In this document: one piece after another, positions 9,010-17,345 of the stretch | How positions within the stretch are numbered: position 1 is the first letter of the stretch | Layout of the letters: each line of letters starts with the position of its first letter | NCBI GenBank assembly: GCA_002292285.1 | Contig: DBBP01000034.1 | Span: 1 to 62,751, forward strand | DNA length: 62,751 nt | DNA from: Proteobacteria bacterium UBA981 | GTDB taxonomy: Bacteria; Pseudomonadota; Gammaproteobacteria; Ga0077536 | Direction: 5' to 3' | Notes under the pieces: generated by a model | The model's input: the letters and a program-made list of their open reading frames with translations, nothing else | What the model was told of the DNA's origin: nothing | The model's database searches: none | Translations under genes and position numbers: made by a program

Positions 9010-9728
9010 CAGTCACGTCCGGCCTGTTCAATGGCGCTGGCCAATCGGGACGGATTGGAGAAACACAGTTCGTGGCTGCCAGACGTTTGTACGAGTCGAA
9101 ACATGCCGAGTTTCTCCGACAGGCGCGGATGCCAGCCGTAACTCTGCGGTAGGGCAGTGTCTTCGGTGCAGTTGATAAACGATTTTGGAATGTCGAACTC
9201 TGCGGGCGCACGCGAGAGCGAAATCTTGTCGCTAAATGTCTTCAACGGATGCGGGTTGAGTACCTCATATGCGGCTCGTGCGACTTCATCACTGGCATCA
9301 TTGATGAATGCCTCGCGCCACAATGCGTAGGGCAGGGTGACACTGCCGTCATCTGCGACCGTATTGTTGAACAAATCAACATAATGAGGCGGCACCATAT
9401 CGTTCAATGATTCACCGTCGTTCGGCACAAATGCATTCCAATAAACCAGCCGTCGTACCCGTGCGCCAATACGATCAGCGACGGCGGTGATGATCATGCC
9501 GCCATAACTATGTCCGACCAAAATGAAATCGGTCAGGGCTTGGACTTCAATGTAGTCCAGCAACGATGTGATGGCCTCCTCCAGACCAGTGCCTTTGCTG
9601 TCTCCCGGCCGATTGCCTGCCAGCGTCGGCAGATGGACATTGTGGCCGGCCTCGCGCAAGGGCGCAGCGGTCGCGTCCAGCTCGGCGCCAGTATGCCAAC
9701 CGCCGTGAACGAGGATGTAAGTGCTCAT
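9009..9728 (-). CDS. Alpha/beta hydrolase (esterase/HNL-like)
   Basis: A 239-residue alpha/beta-hydrolase of the small esterase/hydroxynitrile-lyase-like group. The oxyanion HGGWHTG motif is at residues 8-14, the nucleophile elbow GHSYGG at about residue 72 (Ser), a candidate acid is in the CTEDTAL segment, and the catalytic His is in SGSHELCFSNP near the C-terminus. No signal peptide. First gene of a tight minus-strand group with the haemoglobin, thioesterase and small membrane genes. It probably hydrolyses small carboxyl esters. Confidence 0.85.
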   Translation of the reverse strand: MSTYILVHGGWHTGAELDATAAPLREAGHNVHLPTLAGNRPGDSKGTGLEEAITSLLDYIEVQALTDFILVGHSYGGMIITAVADRIGARVRRLVYWNAFVPNDGESLNDMVPPHYVDLFNNTVADDGSVTLPYALWREAFINDASDEVARAAYEVLNPHPLKTFSDKISLSRAPAEFDIPKSFINCTEDTALPQSYGWHPRLSEKLGMFRLVQTSGSHELCFSNPSRLASAIEQAGRD

Positions 9729-9818
9729 AACTAGTCGTGCCCGAATTTTGCGCGATGTTTGCGGTGCGGCCTGGTTAACGTTGTCGCAAGCTTTTTCGGC
9801 TGAGTTTGGTCGCGGTGC

Positions 9819-10148
9819 TTACTTCGATTCAACAAGAATCTCGCGGTAACGGGTAGGGCCGGCGTTGCGGGCGCTATGGGTGGCGGGCACGCGATGACCC
9901 TGATCGTCCGTCGACACAAGGTCATCGCCTTCAAGGCGCAGCGGAAAGACTGAGCCGGCCGTCGCGTCGAACGTGCCGAGCTCGTTACCGCCGGCGTCGA
10001 AAACCTGCAGCGGCGCGCCATCCAGAACGTAAAACACGTAATCGTGCTGATGCGTGTGTAAAGGTGTTTGCTCGCCCGGCTCGAGTACGAACTCCCACAT
10101 GATCACTTTGTCATTCTCGTAGACTTTGGTGGTCCCGACTTCGCCCAT
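9819..10148 (-). CDS. Single-domain cupin protein
   Basis: A 109-residue cupin with motif 1 recognisable as PGEQTPLHTHQHDYVFYVLDG (two His, and no clear Glu in the usual third place) and the second motif around the HRVPATHSARNAG segment. It has a strong ribosome site (GGGAG) before the ATG. Small cupins of this type can be metal-binding regulators of, or accessory proteins to, catabolic enzymes, or can be dioxygenases in their own right. Function not predictable. Confidence 0.8.
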   Translation of the reverse strand: MGEVGTTKVYENDKVIMWEFVLEPGEQTPLHTHQHDYVFYVLDGAPLQVFDAGGNELGTFDATAGSVFPLRLEGDDLVSTDDQGHRVPATHSARNAGPTRYREILVESK

Positions 10149-10212
10149 GTCATGTCTCCCTGTTTACTCGTGGTGCTCGCCTAACGCGAGCGCTGCGTGG
10201 CGTTGTGTCTCG

Positions 10213-11718
10213 CTATTGTAGCGCCGCGGAGGCCGCGCGCACGGCGTTGCGGGTGGCGAGATTTTGGTCGTCGGGGGCGACACACACAGCTGGTTCGTTG
10301 ACGCGAGCCCGGTGCGGGCCGGCCATTATCGCTGTGGCGACGGCGGCCGACGGGGCCGCGCGATCGAATTTGACGTTACGGCTAGTCAGTCGCACGCCTA
10401 GGCGTCGTAAATAGGCTTCATAATCGGGAAAACCTGGCGCATCCCGATAGCGTTCGTAGAGTTGTTCAAACACCGGGGTGGTGCTCAGCTGGTCAAGCTT
10501 GCGGAAGAAACGCCGTCCGTTCCAGCTCCGACTGGAGGGCAGACAGCACGCCTGCAGCTTCTCGAGCACCTGATCGAGCGAGTCGGCTCCATCACTGTGC
10601 TCGCGTAACTCGACATCTGCCATCATGAATATAGCTGCGCCACCCCAATAGGTTTTCATGATGCCGTCCCAACTGCCAATTGGCATGGCGTTTTGCAGGC
10701 TCAGATGAGGTACCGATTTTTCGCCCCGCTTAAAGCCTTGCACAATTTTCCGCCAAGCCTTGGCCGCGGAGTACGTTCCGCCGCGCGCCATCAACACATT
10801 CTGGTAGTAGCTCGCCAACCCTTCCGAAATCCAGTTCTCGTCGTTATTAATGTACGGGATAAGGAGGTGGGCGAATTCGTGGGTGGCGGTCCAGTCTGCG
10901 ACGAAGTTGGCTTGTCTGCGTTGCTGATTGATGAAGAACACGACCGCCTCACCGCCATCGCGAATGACTTTGCCAAAGGGCACGGGTTCTTCGCGATCTC
11001 CAGCGTTTCTGGCGCTTGGAATGAGAATAATTTGCGCGAGTTCGTTCGGAAAGCGACCATAACTGGTCGCTACATTTGCAGCGGCGTTGGCTACCCAATT
11101 GAATAATTCCTGTGGATGTCCGGCGACTGTGCCACGTACGGCTGCGACGCGCAGGTTGGCACCGGCGATACGCAAACGACAATTCTCGAAACGGCCGAAC
11201 ACGCTAACGCCATCGTCGCTGCGCGGCGAATTAGGGATGCGGTAGTGGGGTCTCCCATCCTCTTGCGCCGGTAGCTCGGTCCATGGCACCGAGACTTTCT
11301 GCTCCTCCAACAGTTCGAAAAATACCTCGATCGGTATTGCGCCCGGCGGGTCCGGCAACCATAGCCAGTGCGGGATCGCGACGGCGCGATTGGAACGATG
11401 TAGCCGCTGGTAGCGTTGATTGGCCTTGCTCGCTCCGGCGAGGTCAACAACGTATTCAATGCAGCGCTCACCTTGAGAGAGGTCGAGGCGCCGGGTGCCA
11501 GGTCTAATTGATCTACCGCTCGGCAATGCGACTGCGCGGCGCAGGAAGCGAGCAGCAAGATCAGTCGTCGCGACAAGTCCCTTAGTCGAGTCGCGCGGGC
11601 AGGCCAGGACGGTCAGGGTCGCGAGATCCGCTGCGGCCGTAACCAGGTAGTCGTGGCGTTGATTGGCGTTGACACCGAACGTCCAGATCGCAAGTAGCAC
11701 GCAGAGCAGGTTTCGCAT
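10213..11718 (-). CDS. Secreted gluzincin-type metallopeptidase
   Basis: A 501-residue exported protein. The start is set at 11718, where the ATG overlaps the stop of the DUF192 gene (TAATG) and gives a clean signal peptide (MRNLLCVLLAIWTFGVNA). The zinc site HEFAH is followed by NWISEGLASYYQ, whose Glu fits the third ligand of M1/M61-type gluzincins. The C-terminal half is helical (armadillo-like in relatives), and two Cys near CCLPSS could form a disulphide. It is probably a periplasmic aminopeptidase-like enzyme. Co-transcribed with DUF192. Confidence 0.78.
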   Translation of the reverse strand: MRNLLCVLLAIWTFGVNANQRHDYLVTAAADLATLTVLACPRDSTKGLVATTDLAARFLRRAVALPSGRSIRPGTRRLDLSQGERCIEYVVDLAGASKANQRYQRLHRSNRAVAIPHWLWLPDPPGAIPIEVFFELLEEQKVSVPWTELPAQEDGRPHYRIPNSPRSDDGVSVFGRFENCRLRIAGANLRVAAVRGTVAGHPQELFNWVANAAANVATSYGRFPNELAQIILIPSARNAGDREEPVPFGKVIRDGGEAVVFFINQQRRQANFVADWTATHEFAHLLIPYINNDENWISEGLASYYQNVLMARGGTYSAAKAWRKIVQGFKRGEKSVPHLSLQNAMPIGSWDGIMKTYWGGAAIFMMADVELREHSDGADSLDQVLEKLQACCLPSSRSWNGRRFFRKLDQLSTTPVFEQLYERYRDAPGFPDYEAYLRRLGVRLTSRNVKFDRAAPSAAVATAIMAGPHRARVNEPAVCVAPDDQNLATRNAVRAASAALQ

Positions 11719-12080
11719 TACTTGCCGGACCCACTTATCCACTGCAATTGAAGGCCGACGCTGATACCCAACTGCGCAGCTCGGCCCGGCGCCATTTCGA
11801 GCGTTTGAAACGCGCCAAAATCCATACAACCACGCCACGGTCGTAGTTCTGCCACGACCCGGCGCACCACCAGCTCACGATCGAGATAGATCACATCGAT
11901 CGGATAGCCCATAAAGAACGTGTGCACGCTGTTGCACGGACACAGCAGCATGCCCTGCGACGCGGTAAGCGGCGGACGGCCGAGGAGGCCTCGCAGCCGC
12001 TCCCACGCATTGCTGGCTCGGGTGACCGAGGCGAGCAGAATTTTGTCGTTGTTACGACTTTGCAGCTGTCCGGTTTCCAT
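11718..12080 (-). CDS. DUF192 family protein
   Basis: A 120-residue protein with the DUF192 landmarks: ERLRGLLGRPPL, the central CNSVHTFFMGYPIDVIYLD strand-turn and the ALEMAPG-like segment (here TLEMAPGRAAQLGI). Typical members carry a signal or lipobox; none is obvious here, so it may be cytoplasmic or use an unseen N-terminal extension. Overlaps the metallopeptidase start by one base pair of the shared TAATG. Function of the family is unknown. Confidence 0.85.
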   Translation of the reverse strand: METGQLQSRNNDKILLASVTRASNAWERLRGLLGRPPLTASQGMLLCPCNSVHTFFMGYPIDVIYLDRELVVRRVVAELRPWRGCMDFGAFQTLEMAPGRAAQLGISVGLQLQWISGSGK

Positions 12081-12381
12081 CAGACCCGCAGGCCCTCCTT
12101 TAAAGCCGAGTCCCCGCCTGACCGATCGTTTACCGCGGCGCGCGACGACGCTGATTCAGCGTTGGGCACATTATGCGCATGCCGGAGACCGTCAGCGAGG
12201 GGCCGTTTTCGCGCTGCCATGGATGACGATACGCTATAGTCGATGACCAACGCAGGGCTTCCGCTACGCCGCTCGAACGGTTTTTTTTACAAGCATATTG
12301 CCCGCCCCGTTGTAGGTACTTGAGTGGTGTACCGCGATTGGCGTTATCGAGAGCCCCGTCCTGGTACCATAGGATCATTTC
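12081..12381. other. Intergenic region between divergent DUF192 and SDR genes
   Basis: About 300 bp separating genes that point away from each other, so promoters for both directions must lie here. I see a T-run near 12285-12291 but no convincing -35/-10 pair, operator palindrome or small gene. Confidence 0.5.
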
Positions 12382-13158
12382 ATGACCACACAGCTATTTG
12401 ATATCAGCGGCAAAGTTGCCTTCATTACGGGCGGATCACGTGGCATCGGTCAGATGATCGCGCGTGCTTACGTCGAGGCCGGCGTTCGGGTCTACATTTG
12501 TTCACGCAAAGCGCAGGTGTCTGACGCGGCAGCCGCCGAGCTATCTGCCTACGGCGAGTGTATTTCGATGCCTGCCGATCTGTCTGACATGACTGAAGTG
12601 GAGCGGGTGGTGACAGAACTGAGCGCAGCTGAAACGGCACTCCATGTCCTGATTAACAACGCCGGCGCGACCTGGGGGGCAAGTATCGATGAGTTCCCGG
12701 AAAAAGGCTGGGACAAAGTGCTGGCGCTGAACGCGAAATCGCCATTCTTTCTGATGCAAAAGCTGCTGCCATTGCTTGAGCGCGCCGGTGTACCTAACGA
12801 TCCGGCGCGAGTGCTGAATGTCGGGTCGGTCGATGGTATGCACCTACCGGTTTTCGATAATTTCTCCTACGCTGCCTCGAAAGCGGCCCTTCACCATCTG
12901 TCACGCATGGCCGCGAGTCACCTCGCGAGTCGCCACATTACGGTGAATGTGATCGCGCCTGGGCCGTTTGCCACCGACATGATGCAACCAATGATCGAGT
13001 CAATGGGTGAAGAAAAGCTGGTCGCCAATGTGCCGCTTAAACGCATGGGTGGGCCGGATGATGCCGCCGGCATCGGCATCTTTCTCGCGGCGCGGGCATC
13101 CGCTTTTATTACCGGCGCAGTCATTCCTGTTGACGGCGGATTGCTGGGGGCGTCGTGA
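12382..13158 (+). CDS. Short-chain dehydrogenase/reductase
   Basis: A 258-residue classical SDR. The cofactor motif TGGSRGIG lies at residues 16-23 and NNAG at about 93-96. The catalytic Ser (GSVDG) and Y-A-A-S-K follow, and the C-terminal GAVIPVDGG segment is standard. The Arg in the glycine motif and the later SRK suggest NADP(H) preference. It oxidises or reduces a hydroxyl/carbonyl group, most likely in fatty acid, steroid or terpenoid metabolism. Stand-alone gene on the plus strand. Confidence 0.9.
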   Translation: MTTQLFDISGKVAFITGGSRGIGQMIARAYVEAGVRVYICSRKAQVSDAAAAELSAYGECISMPADLSDMTEVERVVTELSAAETALHVLINNAGATWGASIDEFPEKGWDKVLALNAKSPFFLMQKLLPLLERAGVPNDPARVLNVGSVDGMHLPVFDNFSYAASKAALHHLSRMAASHLASRHITVNVIAPGPFATDMMQPMIESMGEEKLVANVPLKRMGGPDDAAGIGIFLAARASAFITGAVIPVDGGLLGAS

Positions 13159-13344
13159 TGGTTCTTCCGCGAGCACGCAGCCATTCGAACGTGGCCGGTC
13201 TAACGGGGGTGTGTCTCAACATTCGCGTACACAACAGCCATGCAGCGCTATGGGTGCGCACTAAAGCACGACAAACCGGCCCCAGTTCACGTCGCAATGG
13301 CCGGCTTCCGCCACCAAGCCACGCGACAATGACTGGGCTTGCGC

Positions 13345-13773
13345 CTATTCGGGCAACGTTTCTCCGGAGCCGCCCATTTCAGCCGGGACGTCTTTCATTT
13401 TCGGCAGACCGTCGGCGATGCTGACAACTTTCTCTGCATAAAAAACATGCACCATGGGTTGAAAGTCGAGCGTCGGCAGGATGGCGGCGTAAACATCGAC
13501 CAGCCCCATAGCGGGGTGGTCGGTCATGATGTGCCCACCACAGTGTTTGCACCATTTGCGGTGGCTGGCGTCAGTCTTAGCGAACGTTTCGATCGCATCG
13601 GCACCCTTGGTTACTTTGACGCCGTCTGGTGCCCATAGTGAAAAAGCATTGATTGGGCCGGCCGACCAGTGCCGGCATGATTCACAATGGCAGTAGCCCA
13701 TCGCCGCGGGAGTGCCGCTGACTTCAACTGCGACAGCCCCACAAAAGCACCCGCCCTGATGTGTTTCACTCAT
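13345..13773 (-). CDS. GFA family (glutathione-dependent formaldehyde-activating fold) protein
   Basis: A 142-residue zinc protein with the GFA pattern GGCFCGAV near the N-terminus, CHCESCRHWS in the middle and WCKHCGGHI further on, the three cysteine clusters that bind structural and catalytic zinc. Few members of the family have proven activity; some act on glutathione or formaldehyde adducts, others only share the fold. Strong GGAG ribosome site. One of three GFA proteins in this window. Confidence 0.87.
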   Translation of the reverse strand: MSETHQGGCFCGAVAVEVSGTPAAMGYCHCESCRHWSAGPINAFSLWAPDGVKVTKGADAIETFAKTDASHRKWCKHCGGHIMTDHPAMGLVDVYAAILPTLDFQPMVHVFYAEKVVSIADGLPKMKDVPAEMGGSGETLPE

Positions 13774-13944
13774 TTCGTTTCTCCGTAGTTTAGGTTTCGG
13801 CTAGTAAAGTCTTGTTGCTTTGGACGTAGTGGCCGGCGTCAGTGGCGAACGTCCCCCGCTCTGTGTTCCGGGCAAGGTGCCTTGTCGGCGCCAATCGCGT
13901 CAAGGGCATCTGGCGTGCTGCGGCATCGCGCAGGTTCGCACCGA

Positions 13945-14595
13945 TTATCCGCCGCGGGCGTAGCGGCGTGCCAATAACTGCGCGGCTTGTCGGTCGGCAC
14001 TACTTAACTCAGCTTGCAACGTAGCGAAAATCGCTTTTGCGTCTGCGGCTGTAGCGGCGGACACCGCTCCCGATTCCGGAATCGCCATGCTGTTACCAGC
14101 AGCGACCAGGCCGTTAGCGAGCGATAACCACGCGTAGGCCTTAATCTTGTCCTGCTTGAAGCCCTCCCCACGCGCGTATTTCACGCCCATCATGATCTGC
14201 GCCGGTCCGTAGCGGTGGCCGGCGGCCTTTTGAAACCAGCGAATCGCTTTCTTCTGGTTACGCACAACGCCGAGACCATTGTCGTACATCAACCCGAGAC
14301 GGTATTGCGCGCTGGGTTGATCGTATTGGGCGGATTGCTTTAACCAGTGAAATGCTTTCTCAAGATTCTGCGAAATGCCCTGGCCGCCCGCATACATCGA
14401 ACCGAGAATAGCCATGGCACGATAGTCACCACGTTCAGCGAGTTGTTCGAAGATCGCCGCTGCAGTCTCAAAGCGGCCGTCTTTATAAGCGCTGGCCCCC
14501 TCGTCAAACTGGTCGGCCTGGACGCTTACTGCAGCAACACAAAGCCATGCCGCCGCCCACCACAGTCTTAATTCCGCTCGCAACATGCCGGACAT
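13945..14595 (-). CDS. Exported Sel1-repeat (SLR) protein
   Basis: A 216-residue protein (start chosen at the ATG at 14595; 14586 is equally possible) with a signal peptide (WWAAAWLCVAAVSVQA) followed by at least three Sel1-type tetratricopeptide-like repeats. The repeats read A-x-x-x-L-G-x-M-Y-x-x-G-x-G-V-x-x-x-x-x-K-A-x-x-W-x-x-x-A, as in AMAILGSMYAGG and AQYRLGLMYDNG. Such proteins are periplasmic protein-protein adaptors. No enzymatic domain. Orientation is opposite to the DUF4178 operon that follows. Confidence 0.82.
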   Translation of the reverse strand: MSGMLRAELRLWWAAAWLCVAAVSVQADQFDEGASAYKDGRFETAAAIFEQLAERGDYRAMAILGSMYAGGQGISQNLEKAFHWLKQSAQYDQPSAQYRLGLMYDNGLGVVRNQKKAIRWFQKAAGHRYGPAQIMMGVKYARGEGFKQDKIKAYAWLSLANGLVAAGNSMAIPESGAVSAATAADAKAIFATLQAELSSADRQAAQLLARRYARGG

Positions 14596-14896
14596 TGTAG
14601 CGTCGCTGTGTTCGAATTGGGGGACCGGGTTGAAGCAACCGGGATACCTCAATTGACTGGCGAGTGCTCGGTAGCGCTAACGATTACGTTCGGCAGACGT
14701 CACGCATAACGCTGCTTGCAGTGCTGGCCATCTTTCGTTTACGTGGGTAGCATTACGTTCGTTGATGTGTCGTTCTCGCGCTGCATATCGGCGATCCAGA
14801 AAACCTGTTTAGAACGTTCCATTCGGGGGAACCGATGCGCCGATTTTCTTCGTCCACCTGTGCTGCGATGGACGCGCTATATGGATATCGAGCGCT

Positions 14897-15523
14897 ATGA
14901 GTGCCGCCGCTCCTACGCAGCAGAATTGTCCGTCGTGTGGTGCCGCTGCACCGGTTTTGCTTCGCCATAGCAAGCTCGCCGTTTGCGAATTCTGCAACAG
15001 CACGTTATTCATCGAGGACGCTCAGGTTGCCAGCGCCGGCGAGAAGTCGGTACTGACCGAAATCCCTTCTATTCTGGTGCGCGGGCGCAAATTCATTACC
15101 GGCAATTGGACGTTTGAACCGGTTGGCCGTATCCGCTACGAATATGGCGCAAGCGAGGGCTATTGGGACGAGTGGTGGGTACAGCTCTCCACCGGCAAAA
15201 TGAAATGGATCAGTAACGACGAAGGCGAGTACGTTATCCAGAACGAATTCAAGCTAAAAGATGACCCGCCTGCTTTCGACGCATTCACACTCGGGCGCAA
15301 GGTTAAATTATTCGACCAGATGCTGACCGTGACTGAACTGAACGAGGCGACGTGCATTGGCCTTGAAGGGCAACTTCCGGAGGTCGTGGCGGTCGGCGAT
15401 CAGCATCGATACGCGCATCTGGAGGGGCCGAAAGGGGCGATGTTTACCGCCGAGTATGACGACGAAGGCTGCTCGTTTTACAAAGGTGCCTGGGTCGACC
15501 CGTTCGAGATCAAGCCGGCTTGA
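14897..15523 (+). CDS. Zinc-ribbon DUF4178 protein 1
   Basis: A 208-residue protein with an N-terminal zinc ribbon (CPSCG ... CEFCN, about residues 11-34) and a DUF4178 domain, seen as GYWDEWWVQLSTGKMKWISNDEGE in the first half and GAMFTAEYDDEGCSFYKG in the second. The domain is a beta-rich fold of unknown function. The gene opens a tight plus-strand operon that runs to 20410. Its stop overlaps the TTG start of the next gene (TTGA), so translation is coupled. In other bacteria such genes neighbour spermidine-synthase-like and PspA-type membrane-stress genes, as I recall. Confidence 0.8.
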   Translation: MSAAAPTQQNCPSCGAAAPVLLRHSKLAVCEFCNSTLFIEDAQVASAGEKSVLTEIPSILVRGRKFITGNWTFEPVGRIRYEYGASEGYWDEWWVQLSTGKMKWISNDEGEYVIQNEFKLKDDPPAFDAFTLGRKVKLFDQMLTVTELNEATCIGLEGQLPEVVAVGDQHRYAHLEGPKGAMFTAEYDDEGCSFYKGAWVDPFEIKPA

Positions 15524-16791
15524 ACGCAGAAGTTAAAGCGCGCGCGGTCAACTGCACCCAATGCGGTGCGCCGCTGGAATTGCACGGCGGTCATCGGGTG
15601 CGCTCGCTGAGCTGTGGTTTTTGCGGCGCTGTGCTGGACGCCAAAGCCGAATACCAGGTCGTCAAGCAGTTCAAGGATGTCAAACGCCCGCCGATGCCGA
15701 TTAAGCTTGGTGCTACTGGCAAACTGAAGGGCATCGAGTTCACCGTTATCGGTGTCCTGCAAGTCGGCGACAGCGAAGGCTATCGCTGGCTCGAATATCA
15801 GATTTTCTCGCCGACACATGGCTACCACTGGCTGGACTACTCACAAGGCCATTTCGTGTTCTCGCGACGGGTGCGAGAAATTCCCAAGATCGGCGCGAAG
15901 CAAAAATCCGCTTTTACCGCCCAGGGTATGACCTTCAAGGTCTACGACACTTACGCTGCGAGTGTTTATTTCGTTGAGGGTGAGTTGACCTACGTTGCCC
16001 AGGTCGGCCATCGCACGACTGTCACGGAGGGTATCTGCCCGCCTTACATGTTCTTGCGCGAGCGCAGCGACGAGGAAGAGGAGTATCAGTTCGGCGAGTA
16101 TCTCGATGCAGCCGACGTTCACAAGGCCTTCGGCCTCAGTCCGCCCACACGCCAACCGAATTCCATTCACGCCGCTCAGCCTTATGTAGCGAAACCCTGG
16201 GCGGTGAGTCTTGCGCACACCGGGCGCTGGTTTGCGCTTGCGGCGACCGTTATCGCGCTGGCCCTGTTTACCTTCGGTAACGGCAAAACGCGGGTAAAAA
16301 CGAAGTTCAATCCAGCCGCCGTCGTCAAAGGCGCCTATACCAGCGATTTTTCCGTCGAAGGTACGGATTCCATGATGAAGCTCGACTTGACCTCCGACCA
16401 GAGCAATTCATGGGCCTGGTACGACCTTACGCTGTTTAAAGATAAAGTCCCCGTCGCCGAATTGGGCAAGGGCATTTCGTACTATTACGGCGGTTCCGGT
16501 GAGGATGCCTGGAGTGAGGGTTCAACTTCTGAGACGGTGTATTTCAATCTGCCCGATCCGGGTACTTATCGTGTCCACGTCAAGGGCACTGGCGGTGCCG
16601 GAGAGAACAACAACGGACGGATGCGAAACGTTGACATGCATCTGACCCTGAACGAGGACGCGATCGTTTCTCGCTACTTTTTCGTGCTCGCAATCGTGCT
16701 CATTTTTCTCGCCTGCGCGGAGCGCATGATGCGTTGGCGCTTTGAAGCGAAGCGCTGGGAGGCCGTTCTGGAAGACGACGATGATGAATAA
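15520..16791 (+). CDS. Zinc-ribbon DUF4178 membrane protein 2
   Basis: A 423-residue protein starting with TTG inside the stop of the previous gene. Order of parts: zinc ribbon (CTQCG ... CGFCG, about 12-37), DUF4178 (GYRWLEYQIFSPTHGYHWLDY), an acidic stretch, a transmembrane helix (ALAATVIALALFTFG, about 240-255), a beta-rich domain with GTYRVHVKGTGG that resembles a periplasmic or lumenal jelly-roll, a second helix (FFVLAIVLIFLAC) and a short acidic tail (EDDDDE). The ribbon and DUF4178 are therefore cytoplasmic and the beta domain probably periplasmic, as expected of an envelope sensor or scaffold. The next gene overlaps its 3' end. Confidence 0.78.
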   Translation: MNAEVKARAVNCTQCGAPLELHGGHRVRSLSCGFCGAVLDAKAEYQVVKQFKDVKRPPMPIKLGATGKLKGIEFTVIGVLQVGDSEGYRWLEYQIFSPTHGYHWLDYSQGHFVFSRRVREIPKIGAKQKSAFTAQGMTFKVYDTYAASVYFVEGELTYVAQVGHRTTVTEGICPPYMFLRERSDEEEEYQFGEYLDAADVHKAFGLSPPTRQPNSIHAAQPYVAKPWAVSLAHTGRWFALAATVIALALFTFGNGKTRVKTKFNPAAVVKGAYTSDFSVEGTDSMMKLDLTSDQSNSWAWYDLTLFKDKVPVAELGKGISYYYGGSGEDAWSEGSTSETVYFNLPDPGTYRVHVKGTGGAGENNNGRMRNVDMHLTLNEDAIVSRYFFVLAIVLIFLACAERMMRWRFEAKRWEAVLEDDDDE

Positions 16792-16963
16792 AATCTTTGC
16801 GACTGTATTTGCCGGGATGACGGCCGTTGCCGGTTTTTCGACTGCCACCAACGTGGGTGTGCAGGATCCGGCCTTCGAACGACTCACGGGCCCACCCAGT
16901 GTACGGACGGGTAGCGCACGCAGCGGGTTGCGACATTTCGGCGGTAGCCGCGGTGGCAAGTAA
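16781..16963 (+). CDS. Small secreted protein with Arg/Gly-rich C-terminus
   Basis: A 60-residue product with two adjacent possible ATGs (16781, 16784), overlapping the end of the DUF4178 gene in another frame. Residues 1-22 form a signal peptide (KIFATVFAGMTAVAGFSTA). The mature part is short, basic and ends in RHFGGSRGGK. Size, export signal and position inside the operon make it credible as a real gene. No family is recognised. Confidence 0.55.
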   Translation: MMNKIFATVFAGMTAVAGFSTATNVGVQDPAFERLTGPPSVRTGSARSGLRHFGGSRGGK

Positions 16964-17065
16964 CCGACATGAGGCATTCTGTGAATAAGTCCTGATTCAA
17001 AGCGGCGCAGCGAGTGCGCCTGAGGAATCATTCACGAGCTTCCCACAACTCAGAGAACTGAAAAT

Positions 17066-17293
17066 ATGGATAGTATTCTGCAAGAACTTCACGTTGCGCC
17101 GATGGTGGGCACCATCGTTTACAGCCTGCTTGGCTTCGTGGTGTTTTATATCGGCTTTGTGATGTTCGATAAATTCACGCCGTTTTCTGTTCGCAAGGAA
17201 ATCGAAGAAGACCAGAATGTTGCGCTCGGCATCATTATCGGCTCCGGCCTGATCGCAATCGCGATCATCATTGCGGCCGCGATACGCAGCTGA
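17066..17293 (+). CDS. DUF350 membrane protein (YjfL-like)
   Basis: A 75-residue protein with two transmembrane helices (about 13-34 and 53-73) joined by a charged loop (FTPFSVRKEIEEDQNVALG). Helix-E-x-D-Q-N-x-A-L-G-I is the DUF350 signature found in E. coli YjfL. In E. coli yjfL sits with a PspA paralogue and a glutathionylspermidine-synthase-like gene, so the domain is linked to envelope stress and polyamine modification. Complete single-repeat member (many have two or four helices). Confidence 0.8.
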   Translation: MDSILQELHVAPMVGTIVYSLLGFVVFYIGFVMFDKFTPFSVRKEIEEDQNVALGIIIGSGLIAIAIIIAAAIRS

Positions 17294-17345
17294 TCGTCCA
17301 AGCCAGTTGGTGTCCGTCCAAGCCTGACAGCAGCAGGTTCGGGCG